NCBI GenBank assembly: GCA_003116975.1
Contig: BGKB01000029.1
Coordinates: 124,001-188,000, forward strand
From: Aurantiochytrium sp. KH105
Taxonomy: Eukaryota > Sar > Bigyra > Thraustochytrida > Thraustochytriidae
Length of the DNA stretch: 64,000 nt
Direction of reading: 5' to 3'
The position numbers and the translations under genes were made by a program. Positions within the stretch are counted from its first letter, which is position 1. The number at the start of each line of letters is the position of its first letter. Shown one piece after another: positions 52,601 to 60,978 of this stretch. The notes below the pieces were generated by a model. The model had not been told where the DNA came from. It saw only the letters and a list, made by a program, of their open reading frames with translations, and made no database searches.

Positions 52601-53141
52601 CACAGCTAAAGCACAGGGCAATGGATGCGACCGCGTTGGCGTCGGCAGCGAGAATGCCGCTAACATTTGGACTCGCCCGCACAAGAACCCAAAGAGACTC
52701 GAGAAGGTCAAGACGAATACGCGGGTCCCGAAGCTCCCCCGCAATGCCCATAAATCGAAGCAGTTTGTGCAAACCGCCCAGTTCGAGAAAGGTCTGCATC
52801 CAGCCCGCATCTTCCTTCATATCGGCTCTCAGGTCCACGACGTCCTCCGGCCGCACCTTGTCGGCTGCCAGCAAGAGCTTGTCAAGATGCTCCACACTGC
52901 GCAATGCACTACTGTGACCTCCATACGCGCTTGTTTGGACGCGCACGTAGCGCTGATGTTTAGAGAGTAGTTTCCATTTCATGTGCATGGGCTGCGCAAG
53001 CATGCGCCCCCGCTTGCTTTCCGGGATGCCGAGCTCGTCCAGCAGTCTCCTGTACATGCGGTCGAGCTCCTCATCGGTCGGGCGCTCTTCTTCATTTTCG
53101 CTGCCAGCGAGATCCGCTCTACCTGCTGGCGGGGGCGCCAT
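49662..53141 (-). CDS. Formin with four KM-x3-G-x-P repeats and no FH1 region
   Basis: 1159 residues. The N-terminal part (about 20-420) is an armadillo-like GBD/FH3 region: LYRRLLDELGIPESKRGRM, then helical repeats typical of Diaphanous-related formins. A coiled coil lies at about 430-475. Four similar units begin at residues 484, 546, 603 and 670 with the pattern DPK-x-x-KYAKM-x-x-AGLP-x-GAI-x-N-x-M-x-x-DG, spaced by Ala/Ser/Gly linkers. The FH2 domain follows from about 735 (RKPMRALFWSKI, LRISPEVLRNCIVNLD, LPQRIKAWTIQL, LGNYLNGTSARGGAYGF) and ends in a helical tail. FH2 dimers nucleate and cap actin barbed ends. The usual proline-rich FH1 that recruits profilin-actin is missing; the repeats occupy that position and resemble the WASHC3/CCDC53 motif. 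It is divergent from the CFAP97/IQ gene. Confidence 0.9.
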   Translation of the reverse strand: MAPPPAGRADLAGSENEEERPTDEELDRMYRRLLDELGIPESKRGRMLAQPMHMKWKLLSKHQRYVRVQTSAYGGHSSALRSVEHLDKLLLAADKVRPEDVVDLRADMKEDAGWMQTFLELGGLHKLLRFMGIAGELRDPRIRLDLLESLWVLVRASPNVSGILAADANAVASIALCFSCDPGLPRLASVVLDIFSVLVERSAEGHDLVCSAFEVFRVERREDLRFGTLIRCLTCEHEAFDLAFKADVLRFINALVGHADVLQHRVALRADLAYLGIVRVLDDLDRALELFSDEEDPDGSRAALAQESITYRRSADADAAQVLEEAPNSGSWLTDPEVLFERVQYVAQSSGAGAHFMDILYALLVTPADAYLAPRIWSLLAEVCQKVVTGQVQELSCARIEELYLSRDDRFQELEKARAQIKQLEVNLEQAEAQTASWRAKADEARANAAAVAATAASTSAAATVSVGSTSSQAGNAVFEAVVDPKFEKYAKMRKAGLPEGAIVNCMTKDGISAPEQQAFFGSADSANAPTSAPAVSTLNSSVQTDPKLVKYARMKQAGLPRGAIDNCMTRDGISSSQQAAFWGESGGAASGSDNAKITKPLDPELIKYDKMQKAGLPEGAIRNAMARDGLSAEKQATFFEGSNASASAAPETDGKGSNGGNCTANAQMDPKFAKYAKMKQAKIPDGAIRNKMARDGLSAQDQDVFFGASGSSAATGIGAEAGVETPIVHVKEKAKVTPRKPMRALFWSKIPAERVEGSLWENLEEEQVDLSLDALEDNFGQPEVKKETPRREEDGDEEESKGSEKGRARRGSAIPGGKKKVVELLDPKRQQNVGIAFARLRISPEVLRNCIVNLDLKRLGGGADRVNMLTNILPSSDEARLVLDYDGDESMLGKIELLFRELGTISSLPQRIKAWTIQLRYKQQVAEAQEQTQMVLKACEEIEHSSALRQTLRVILALGNYLNGTSARGGAYGFKLDLLTKIENLKAADHKTTLLQFIVREIASKKHPVMLKLTKDLQHVADASRISVNALATTCRNLCSDLNFVEGLLERIRGDKSGGEGSDSVFCEKMGTFVEGARRSRDSLQTVVTKLEQRYAALLQTYAVDEEELKSDSERFFSIFNSFLQAFAREQASLAKATTSRRPSAAASVSVGARASRS

Positions 53142-54133
53142 CTTCGGCGCTCACGAGCTCGTTTGTCCGTGCTGTATTTGGCCAGCGGCACGAGGAACCT
53201 CGGGCGCCCTTCGCGGAGGACTGACTGACTGCCCTCGCTTGCGCCCGAGCCAGCCAGTCCGTCAGTCAGTCAGCCAGCCAGCCAGCCAATCGGCTACGTG
53301 GCTAGTTCTACTCCGCCTCTTCGCTTCCTTCTTCTTCTTTACTCTATTCACACCTGCACCCAGTCCTAATCATTCCATTCGCTCGCTCCATTACTCGCTC
53401 ACTCGCTCGCAGTCTTCTGCTGCTAACTTGCTGCGGTCCGTTTAGCCAGCGAGTGATTTTATTGTGAAAAATCCGAACCAGGTGTGTACTTCTGATCGGT
53501 ACACACCACTTTTTCTTCTTTTTCGCTTTCGCTGTCGCTTTCCTCGTATGCGCACGCGTGAACATGTGCATAATCCAGCATTGCTAGGTAATGAATGTAT
53601 TGATTTCTGGCTGCCCAGCGTTGGCTGAAGCTTCAAGCGGGCAGAGAAAAGTATTCTTTGCAAAGAGTTAGTGAGTACTGGAGCAACAGATAGGAAAGCC
53701 CTGCTCCAAGCAGAGAGATCCGTTTGTTTAAACTCGGACCGCCATTGCTGCCCGCAGAAACATTCAATCTATCCATTCGTCTATCCATCTGTCCATCCAT
53801 ATAGTCTGGCGGTGGACGTCAAGAAGCAGGTGTGGCCTTCTATTCCCCTGTGTGCGACGCTGACCAACATCGAGTTACCAAGACTCTGCCTGCGCGGAGA
53901 GTGTGCGAACTTTGTGAGCACTTTTTTGCTGATGCGACGGCGGGAATCGGGCAAAACAAAGTGTCCAGTCGCCTCGCGCCGTGCCGCGCACTAGCGCGCG
54001 CGCGCGCAAGTTCAATCTCAACTCAACTCCGCTAGGCTCGGCTCGGCACCTCTCGGCTCGGCACCTCTCGGCTCGGCGCAGACGAGGCCAAGCAAGGAGA
54101 CTCACGCGTTGGCACACGGTTCTATCACTGAAT
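53142..54133. promoter_or_regulatory. Divergent intergenic region, formin / CFAP97-IQ
   Basis: About 1 kb. It contains CAGT/CAGC short repeats (about 53225-53290), a strong inverted repeat at 53481-53507, and a twice-repeated CACCTCTCGGCTCGG unit (about 54046-54077) that probably falls in the CFAP97-IQ 5' UTR. No gene is seen. Confidence 0.5.
53481..53507. promoter_or_regulatory. GGTGTGTAC ... GTACACACC inverted repeat
   Basis: Perfect 9-bp arms with a 9-bp spacer, in an otherwise A/T-containing part of the formin/CFAP97-IQ divergent promoter. It has the form of a dyad binding site for a dimeric regulator or of an RNA hairpin. Confidence 0.5.
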
Positions 54134-56671
54134 ATGTCGCAAGGCGAATCGATGCCTGCGAGCAGCGCACAAGAAGAAGCGCTCGCGCGCAATCTCTTGC
54201 GCGAGGAAGAGGTACCGGCAAGACGAGGCAGGAGTCTACGCGAGACAGAAAAACTCATCCAAGAACGACCGCCGCAGCGCGCACAGCATGAATCACGACA
54301 GTTTCCGCGCATACGACGAAGACCGCAGGATCACGGCGCGAAAAAGAATGCAAGCGACGGCATCGTCAAACCCCGAGGTCAAAACTTGCATGAAATTCGA
54401 CGCGCGCGTCTTCTCCAGGAACACAAGGACCGCCTGCGGAAAATGCGTCCACGGCTCGACAACTCCGTTCCTAAAACAGCTCGCATGAGACATGTACAAA
54501 CTCGCGCGAGAAGTCAGCAGGAATCCATCGGGCGAAGACTTCGCGTAGAATACGAAAACCAAATGCTCGTACAGCGCATGACGGCTGTGATGCATCGAAA
54601 GAACATTTACACTAATGCGGAAAAGAAGACGATCCGCGGTCGTCACGAGCGGCAACGTCTAATCGACTTTAAGCGAATTGAGGCCGAAAATAGGAAGCTT
54701 GCGGCTCGACTCGAGCAGGTGCCTCCGTTCCAAACCAATCAGCAGCTGAAAAAGGAGTGGGTCAAGACCAAAAAGAAGATGGCAACCATGTGTGCCTATC
54801 CACTCGTCATTGCGCGACCCTATCGCCCGGCCACGGCGGCATTTCCTCGAGACCGCGCGGGGGGCGCACATGCAGGAGCGCATCGAATTCTCACTGGTGA
54901 CGTACGCATATTTCCCTCGCGCTCCAAAAATATGCCAGTAGGTAGTGCTCTCTCTCCCAAGCTCGATGATGCGAGTAGTCATCCTGATATTGATGCGGAT
55001 GTTGCGACCCTTGGACCGCTTGGCTTTGTGGAGAAAAAGGGGGCCACAGTGGATCTCTCTGTCCCAGAGCCGCCCACTCTCTCCGGTCTTGGACCATCGG
55101 GTCACACAGGAGCTCGTGGTGGGAAGCAACGACGGCATGATGTCTTTTCTGAGCTTTTGAGCGTCCCTGCTGTCGAGTTCAGTCACGGCGACTATGGAAG
55201 CAACGTCACCTTTGTGCTCATCGCTGTTCATATGGCGATTGACGAGGTCTACCGAGCGCTCGAGATCTCCGTAAGCCGCCTTCGTGCGGGCGTTGCGTCG
55301 CAGAGACGCGAAGACCAGCACTCGCTCGTTGTGAGCTACAGCGACATTTTCGCACTTGTTGGAGGTGACACACGCGACACTTACGAGGCGGTGAGCAAAA
55401 AGCTCTGGTTTCGCAACAACAAACTCATGCTTACGTCTCAACTTCCAAGCGTCATCCTTGATGTCTTACCCGGCGAAGATGCGGAGCCCTTGCCTGCGAT
55501 TGCGGACTTTTCCAAGGCCGAGGAAGACAAAATCGCCAAGCTGCAAGCTCGCGTGCGCGGCTCGCAGGCGCGTGCGCAGCGCGCTTCTGAGCATGAGGCA
55601 GCCAAGGTTCTGCAGAGGCAATTTCGCAGATTTTCTTCGGATCGATCTCTGGAGCAGGAAAAGAAAAGAAACGAGAAAGCAGCACGATCATCTGAAGCGT
55701 CGTCAGCCGAAGATCAAAGTGCTGTGAAGTTGCAGAGTGCCTTCCGGGGCTATCATGCTAAAAAGCAGCGCAGGGAGGAGGAGAAGAGCGCCGCGAAATT
55801 GCAAAGTGCCTTCCGGGGCTATCATGCTAAAAGGCAAAAGAAGAAGCGTGAGCAGGAAGATCAGAGCGCAGCAAAACTGCAAGGAGCCTTTCGTGGCTAC
55901 CATGCCAAGAAAGCGCAGCGTCAGCAAGAAGATCAAAGCGCCGCGAAACTACAGAGTGCGTTTCGGGGCTATCATGCCAAGAAACAGCGCAAGCAGGAGG
56001 AAAAGAGCGCGGCAAAATTACAAGGAGCCTTTCGTGGCTATCACGCCAAAAAGAAGCAGCAGCTGCGCAAGCAGGAGGAACGGAGTGCGACGACGCTGCA
56101 GGGCGCGTTTCGGGGATATCACGCCAAAAAGAAGCAGCGACAGCGCCAGCAGGAAGACGAAAAGGCTGCAAAACTGCAAAGCGCTTTTCGAGGATACCGG
56201 ACGCGTCGTCCACTTGCGCAAAGAACGATCTCGCTTGCAAATGGTGAGTCATTTGACGTGAGTTTACGGATCGGTGGTCAAGAGCGACTCTTTTTGGAGA
56301 TTGAGCCGCAGCCAGAGACCTCGAGGTGCCCTGTGCAGCTATTCAGTCTTGAGCCGGTGCACGCTGAAGAGGACAAGGTATTATTCCTCGAGTACGTTTG
56401 CGAACATGTGCTTCGAGCCCGGCAAGGCAATTTGTCCTCGATCGGAAGATTCACAGCCTCTGAGGACCCAAATCGCGTCAAGGTGCACCGGCATCCAAAA
56501 GACGATGGTTCGCTCACGTTGCGGGAAACGTCCCGATCGGCAACAATGAACCGAGCACAGGGCACGCCACTCTTCATTCGGGAGTTCGCTGTGCAGGGTG
56601 CGCCTGGCGTGAAGATTCAGGTCGTCTTCAACGCAAAGGACCACTCGACAAGATGGTATGAGTTTCAGTAG
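54134..56671 (+). CDS. CFAP97/Hemingway-type protein with C-terminal IQ-motif array
   Basis: 845 residues from the first ATG (54134). The basic N-terminal third includes FKRIEAENRKLAARLEQVP and KKKMATMCAYPL, the pattern of the CFAP97/KIAA1430 (Hemingway) domain found in ciliary proteins. A central globular part (about 390-490) with FVLIAVHMAIDEVYRALEI and YSDIFALVGGDTRDTYEAV is not recognised. From about residue 530 come repeated IQ-like motifs of the form AAKLQ-(S/G)-AFRGYHAKK separated by 5-13 Arg/Lys/Gln/Glu residues: one or two degenerate and seven good copies. IQ motifs bind calmodulin or EF-hand light chains. The last 150 residues form a separate, probably beta-rich domain. An axonemal or basal-body calmodulin scaffold is inferred. 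Confidence 0.7.
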   Translation: MSQGESMPASSAQEEALARNLLREEEVPARRGRSLRETEKLIQERPPQRAQHESRQFPRIRRRPQDHGAKKNASDGIVKPRGQNLHEIRRARLLQEHKDRLRKMRPRLDNSVPKTARMRHVQTRARSQQESIGRRLRVEYENQMLVQRMTAVMHRKNIYTNAEKKTIRGRHERQRLIDFKRIEAENRKLAARLEQVPPFQTNQQLKKEWVKTKKKMATMCAYPLVIARPYRPATAAFPRDRAGGAHAGAHRILTGDVRIFPSRSKNMPVGSALSPKLDDASSHPDIDADVATLGPLGFVEKKGATVDLSVPEPPTLSGLGPSGHTGARGGKQRRHDVFSELLSVPAVEFSHGDYGSNVTFVLIAVHMAIDEVYRALEISVSRLRAGVASQRREDQHSLVVSYSDIFALVGGDTRDTYEAVSKKLWFRNNKLMLTSQLPSVILDVLPGEDAEPLPAIADFSKAEEDKIAKLQARVRGSQARAQRASEHEAAKVLQRQFRRFSSDRSLEQEKKRNEKAARSSEASSAEDQSAVKLQSAFRGYHAKKQRREEEKSAAKLQSAFRGYHAKRQKKKREQEDQSAAKLQGAFRGYHAKKAQRQQEDQSAAKLQSAFRGYHAKKQRKQEEKSAAKLQGAFRGYHAKKKQQLRKQEERSATTLQGAFRGYHAKKKQRQRQQEDEKAAKLQSAFRGYRTRRPLAQRTISLANGESFDVSLRIGGQERLFLEIEPQPETSRCPVQLFSLEPVHAEEDKVLFLEYVCEHVLRARQGNLSSIGRFTASEDPNRVKVHRHPKDDGSLTLRETSRSATMNRAQGTPLFIREFAVQGAPGVKIQVVFNAKDHSTRWYEFQ
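55712..56206 (+). repeat. In-gene tandem array of IQ-motif units
   Basis: Seven units of roughly 60-75 bp, each encoding LQ-x-AFRGY, with high nucleotide similarity (GCCTTCCGGGGCTATCATGC and close variants). This points to recent expansion by unequal exchange. Confidence 0.85.
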
Positions 56672-57223
56672 ATATAAGGAGTGAAAAATATGATCATAGC
56701 AAGAAGAAAATCATGAAAGAGAAAAGTAGCAAGATCAGTCAGAAAATGTACGTGTTCGTGCATTCCTTCGCGCCCTCCACGGTCGCAGAAACTAGTGACT
56801 GGTGACCGAGGAGTGACCGAGGAGCACGCGCGTGCGCACGCGCGCTGCTCACGGCCTCACAGCTTGCAATGACGCCAGGCAACGAATGGCCCACATGCTG
56901 GACTTGCGCCTCGGTCTTTGTTTTTCCACGCGGAGAGGTGTGAGTGTGCAGACGAAAGGCAGTTGCCGCAATTACATCCATTGAATCCTTGGGCCACCGG
57001 CCATATCTTGCGAGGGCCTGGATTTGATTTGGAAGCCGACACACAAGCAAAATCTAGCCGAGAGAGCAGAGCAGCCAGCGCAGAGGAAATGTGACAGCGC
57101 AAAAACGCTATTTCTTTTGGAGAAAAAAGTGGAGACGAGGGAGAGAAAGATGAGAAGGAGGTGTAGCAGCGAGTTGGATATATCTCTGGCTACATTGGCT
57201 CGAAAAGCTAGCTATAGCTATAG
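56672..57223. other. Convergent intergenic region, CFAP97-IQ / TOG gene
   Basis: 552 bp with both 3' ends. It contains the direct repeat GTGACCGAGGAG (56802 and 56814) next to an alternating purine-pyrimidine palindrome (about 56826-56845). No gene is seen. Confidence 0.5.
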
Positions 57224-57228
57224 CTAGC
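57207..57228. terminator. 22-bp perfect palindrome over the TOG-gene stop codon
   Basis: A perfect palindrome made of GCTA/TAGC words overlaps the stop codon (57224-57226) of the minus-strand TOG gene. It would form a hairpin in the transcript at the end of the reading frame. Calling it a 3'-end signal is inference; it may simply be a simple-repeat palindrome. Confidence 0.3.
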
Positions 57229-59341
57229 GCTCGGCAGACCCAGAGCGTTCGCTTGCGCTGGAAGAAGGCGGTGCAACGGCGGGGCCGAGGACGAGGGTCG
57301 TAGCAGGTAGGGCACTCGATTGCTCCTGGCCATTCTGTTCCTGCTCCTGCTGCTGCTTTTGCATCTCACGACGTTTCAAGGCCATGAGCTCTTTGAGAGA
57401 AGGTTTTTTGGTGTTGCGTTGAACCGGCCGCTGCACGATGCCAAGAACCCGAGCAGCATCGGCAGCCGATAGTGCAGCCTTGGCTGTTTCTTCAAAGCGA
57501 GTCTTTCGGAGCGTCTCGTATAGAATGCGCAGGCTCGCCTGCGCAGGCTTTTTCGCATCTACGGAACGACTACTTTCCAGTTCTGCAAAGCTGCTTACGA
57601 GGGCCTGCGCAAGCTCAGCCGAGTCGAGAGGATTCTTCTGCGAGGTTGACGACCCATTCACCACGACGCTGCTGGTCCCCGACACCTGCGCCTTTTGCGC
57701 ATTGACGAGATTGCGCAGGCAGCGCGTGGCATACTTGGAAACAACAGTGCACACCTTGGCACTCCTGCTCGAGGAGTGGGCAAGAAGGCCTTGCAAAACA
57801 GAGGTTGTGGCGGCCGAGGCGACCATTTCGTCAAGAACGGACTCGCCGGCGGCAGCGATGAAGCGTTTGTCGTTGACAGACTTTTTGATGACCGGATCGA
57901 TCACAGCTTGCATAGTGTCCTTGTCCAAAACCAGACGTAGCTTCAGGCTACGAAAGCAGGCTTCGATGGCGTACAGGGCATTGCGGCTCTGCGCAGACCG
58001 AAGCGACTCGACACCTTGCTTGAGGAAGAAGAGCACCTGCTCCAGGCGAGGTACAATGAATGTGTCAGTCTCACGCGGGTGAAAGGTCACCAGGCGTCGC
58101 AGCAGCGTGGTTGCTTCGTGTTGGTCAATCCAGTCGGCACTTTCGATAAGACTGATAAGACGGGCGCCCTGCTCTGCGGCCTCAGCGTCGCTCTCGAGGG
58201 CAGTCAGATCCTGTGGCTCAGGTACTTCGGCAGTGTATGTGTTTTCTCCTTCATTTTCGTGGGCGCTGATGGCGGGCTGTGCTTCCGGGGCGGGAACAGA
58301 CGCTGACGCGGGCGTAGTTGCAGATGCAGATGCAGATGCAGATGCAGATACTGACGTGAGGTTGCTGCTGTCTTGGAGAGGGGCGGCCGAGCCTGGTGCG
58401 CGCGTGTCCATACCAACGACGGCGCGCGTCTCGGAGCCCTTGCTGGAAGTCTTGGACAATGCACGAGCACGGGTGGAACCTACGACACGCTTGGGCTTCT
58501 TCACCTCGTTGCGCTCGGCCTCGATGTCGCTGTTTTCTTGATTGTTGTTGTTCGACACCGCGAGAACGTTTTCCTTGGCGAGAGAAGCGAGCTCGTCCGC
58601 AGCAATCGCCGACTTAGACTTGGCCTTGAATTTGGACCTTGCGGTCCGCGGCTTGCGCGCAGGCGTTTTCAGCCCTTTAATTAAAGAGCCCCGGCGCTTA
58701 CGCTGGCGCGAACGAGTGTTGAACGCAACGGGCTCGTACACGTCCATATATTTGGCCAAAAACAACGAGCAAAGCTCGCTGATCCGTGCAAGCAGTCCGA
58801 GGTCCTGAGGAGGAGCGATCAAGCGCTGCTCTCGGTCGGTTTCTCCTCCTTGCTCTCCTTCGTCGTCGCTGTAAAGATCGCGATCTTCTTCCACGCGCGA
58901 GTCCCGCTCGTCGTCGAAGTCCTTGTCGAGGTCCGAGTCTTCTTCCTTGGCCTCTTCTTCTTCGGACTCGATCTCACTCACGGCCGGACCCTTGGTCGCC
59001 GCGAGCTCCGGGACCACTTCGCCCTCCCGGGGGCACTTGACACCCTGCGTTTTGGGTGGAGTTGGAAGGACCTTGGAGCAAGGTCCTCGCTTTACCTTTG
59101 ATGCCTGTAAGTTTGATGCGTGAGCAAGCAGACTGCGAAGAGTCAGCAGAGCTTTCGAAGCAACGCTTTTGCGATAAAAGACGAGAAATGCAAGAGCAAT
59201 TCCCAGAGGAGCGAGCGCTCGCGTGGACTGGGAAAAACTTCCTTTATAAAACCCTGTCGCTCTTGCTGCCCTTGCGGCAAAGCTTGCTGCGAAGGCTAAA
59301 GCTGATGATGATGCTGCAAGCCCTGAAGGCACCTTGGCCAT
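57224..59341 (-). CDS. TOG-domain (TOGARAM/crescerin-like) protein with N-terminal hydrophobic segments
   Basis: 705 residues from the first ATG (59341). Two hydrophobic N-terminal stretches (LAASSSALAFAASFAA and LAPLGIALAFLVFY) come first. An acidic Glu/Asp linker follows, then a basic segment and a Ser/Ala repeat from a GATGCA hexanucleotide. About residues 385-560 form helical repeats: DWIDQHEATTLLRRLVTFHP, GVESLRSAQSRNALYAIEACF, KRFIAAAGESVLDEMVAS and SAKVCTVVSKYATRCL. This matches single TOG domains of the crescerin/TOGARAM and CLASP group, which bind tubulin and, in TOGARAM, act in cilia. A coiled, Gln-rich C-terminus follows (KKPSLKELMALKRREMQKQ). The pairing with membrane-like N-terminal segments is unusual. 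The TOG call rests on pattern only. Confidence 0.6.
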   Translation of the reverse strand: MAKVPSGLAASSSALAFAASFAARAARATGFYKGSFSQSTRALAPLGIALAFLVFYRKSVASKALLTLRSLLAHASNLQASKVKRGPCSKVLPTPPKTQGVKCPREGEVVPELAATKGPAVSEIESEEEEAKEEDSDLDKDFDDERDSRVEEDRDLYSDDEGEQGGETDREQRLIAPPQDLGLLARISELCSLFLAKYMDVYEPVAFNTRSRQRKRRGSLIKGLKTPARKPRTARSKFKAKSKSAIAADELASLAKENVLAVSNNNNQENSDIEAERNEVKKPKRVVGSTRARALSKTSSKGSETRAVVGMDTRAPGSAAPLQDSSNLTSVSASASASASATTPASASVPAPEAQPAISAHENEGENTYTAEVPEPQDLTALESDAEAAEQGARLISLIESADWIDQHEATTLLRRLVTFHPRETDTFIVPRLEQVLFFLKQGVESLRSAQSRNALYAIEACFRSLKLRLVLDKDTMQAVIDPVIKKSVNDKRFIAAAGESVLDEMVASAATTSVLQGLLAHSSSRSAKVCTVVSKYATRCLRNLVNAQKAQVSGTSSVVVNGSSTSQKNPLDSAELAQALVSSFAELESSRSVDAKKPAQASLRILYETLRKTRFEETAKAALSAADAARVLGIVQRPVQRNTKKPSLKELMALKRREMQKQQQEQEQNGQEQSSALPATTLVLGPAVAPPSSSASERSGSAER
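58319..58350. repeat. GATGCA hexanucleotide repeat encoding Ser-Ala
   Basis: About five units, in frame on the minus strand as alternating Ser and Ala codons of the TOG-domain protein. Confidence 0.85.
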
Positions 59342-60978
59342 ATAGCGAGTCTGGCTCGCGGAGTGACCCGACTGAGTGCTCCTTTTGTGCAAGTGCTCGC
59401 CTTTGACGTGTTGTTCTCCCTGCTGCTGTCACTCTCTGAGTTCGAAGTTGCGTTTCGTGGGCTTGTCCTGCAAGATCGAGGTGCTCGCTCTTGTCGTCGA
59501 CTTTCTCCGCGTCTGCGTCGGCGTCGTCGCCGAGGAGCGAGGAAGCGCAGTTGCACGCCGGCACGTCTCCGTCCGAGCAGTCGAGCGCACGCGCACGGAC
59601 CCGTCGAGGACACGGACCCGCCGAGGACTCTCCCTCTCTCTCTGGGAGCGCCCGCGAGCCGAGCCGAGTCGAGTCGAGCGGACTTTGCTCGCCGGCGACG
59701 ACGGTTTGTCGGCGATGGCGATGACGAGCTCCGTCCTCGCGGCGGTCCCGGCCGGCCCTGGCGGCGAGGGCGGCAAGGGCGTCCACGGAGGCGGCAGGGA
59801 GGAGGGCGGCGGCGAGGGTCTCGGGCTCGGCGGCGGCGGGCTCTGCGGCGGCTGCGCGCGGCGGTCAGCGGCGGCGGTGCTGCTGCGCTCCTGCTGCTGC
59901 GGCTGCTGCGACTGTTTCCTTGTCGGTCTGCCCGGAAAAAGGAGAAAAGGAGAAGAAGTCGTGCCGCCCGAGCCGCGCTCTTACTTTGCTACCACTTAGG
60001 TTTTGCAATAACACGGACTTGTATTGAGACATTGCGGACAAAATAAATTGGGTACGAGAAATAGACTAGGTTGTATACGAAGCAAATTCATTTTTGTATG
60101 TATTGAAAATTGCGGGAGCAGCGTAACCGTCGAGATCAAGCAGGCAAGCAAGCGAGCAAGCGAGCGAGGACAGGAAAGAAAGAAAGAAAGAAAGCTGCCG
60201 GGACGCGACCCCGAAGACTGCGCTCGGGAGCCGAGAACGAGGCGCCGAAGGGATAGAGTCTCTCCGAGCTTTGGGTTGCTTTTGTTATACCACACAGGAA
60301 GACAGTGGGAGGGATTCTTGAGCTTGGTGTTGGCTGCAGACGGCTGCTCTCGACTTCTGGCTACCAGTGGCAGTGGCTGGCAGTGGCAGTGGCTGGCGTG
60401 GCTGGCTTGGCCGGCTAGGAAAATGACGACGCTGATGACAGGGTTTTTCTTTGGCAAGCAGCAGGAGTAGTAGGCTGGTTGCTGGCGCCTAAGCGAAGCG
60501 GGTCGATACGAGGATGCCGGCAATAATGATCCAGGAAGCTCAGTCAGACGTAGGCTTGACACAAGTATACATTGCGTTCAAGGCGACTCAAGGCTTGAAT
60601 GGATTTGCAATATTTGGCATGAAGCCTATTCGAAACGCAGCGACGGCGTCTCACAAAGACTTGGCGTCTCACAAAGACTTGAACAAAGATCGAAGTTTCT
60701 GTTCTCGCTTCATCAAGCTCTTGCGTCCCTTCATGCATAAACTACCGACATCCACTTTGGCCAGTGCTGACTCAAAGTAAGCAAGCATGCGTTGAGCTGT
60801 CGCGAGCTGTCGCGCGCTGTCGCGAGCCGACAGCTCGCACTTCTCGCTCGAGCTCGGGTTCGAGCTCTTTCCTTTCTTGTGACTGAAATGCACGTTCTCT
60901 CTCTCTCTCTGTGCAAAAACGAAAAGAGGCAAAGCTAAGACTGCCAGGGACGGACCTCGGACGCTTCGCGAGAAGACG
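59342..60978. promoter_or_regulatory. Divergent intergenic region, TOG / FAD oxidoreductase
   Basis: 1.6 kb. GC-rich near the TOG start, then AT-richer. It contains a GAAA run (about 60174-60193), GGCAGTGGCT repeats (about 60368-60400), a tandem CGTCTCACAAAGACTTG pair (about 60647-60680), GAGCTGTCGC repeats (about 60795-60830) and a TCTC run (60895-60912). A short 88-codon frame at 60514-60780 has no recognisable domain. Confidence 0.5.

Noticed and set aside
60514-60780. 88-codon plus-strand frame upstream of the FAD oxidoreductase
   Set aside because: It has an ATG and moderate composition, but a short tandem repeat (SHKDLA) and no domain. Probably promoter DNA, though a small gene cannot be excluded.
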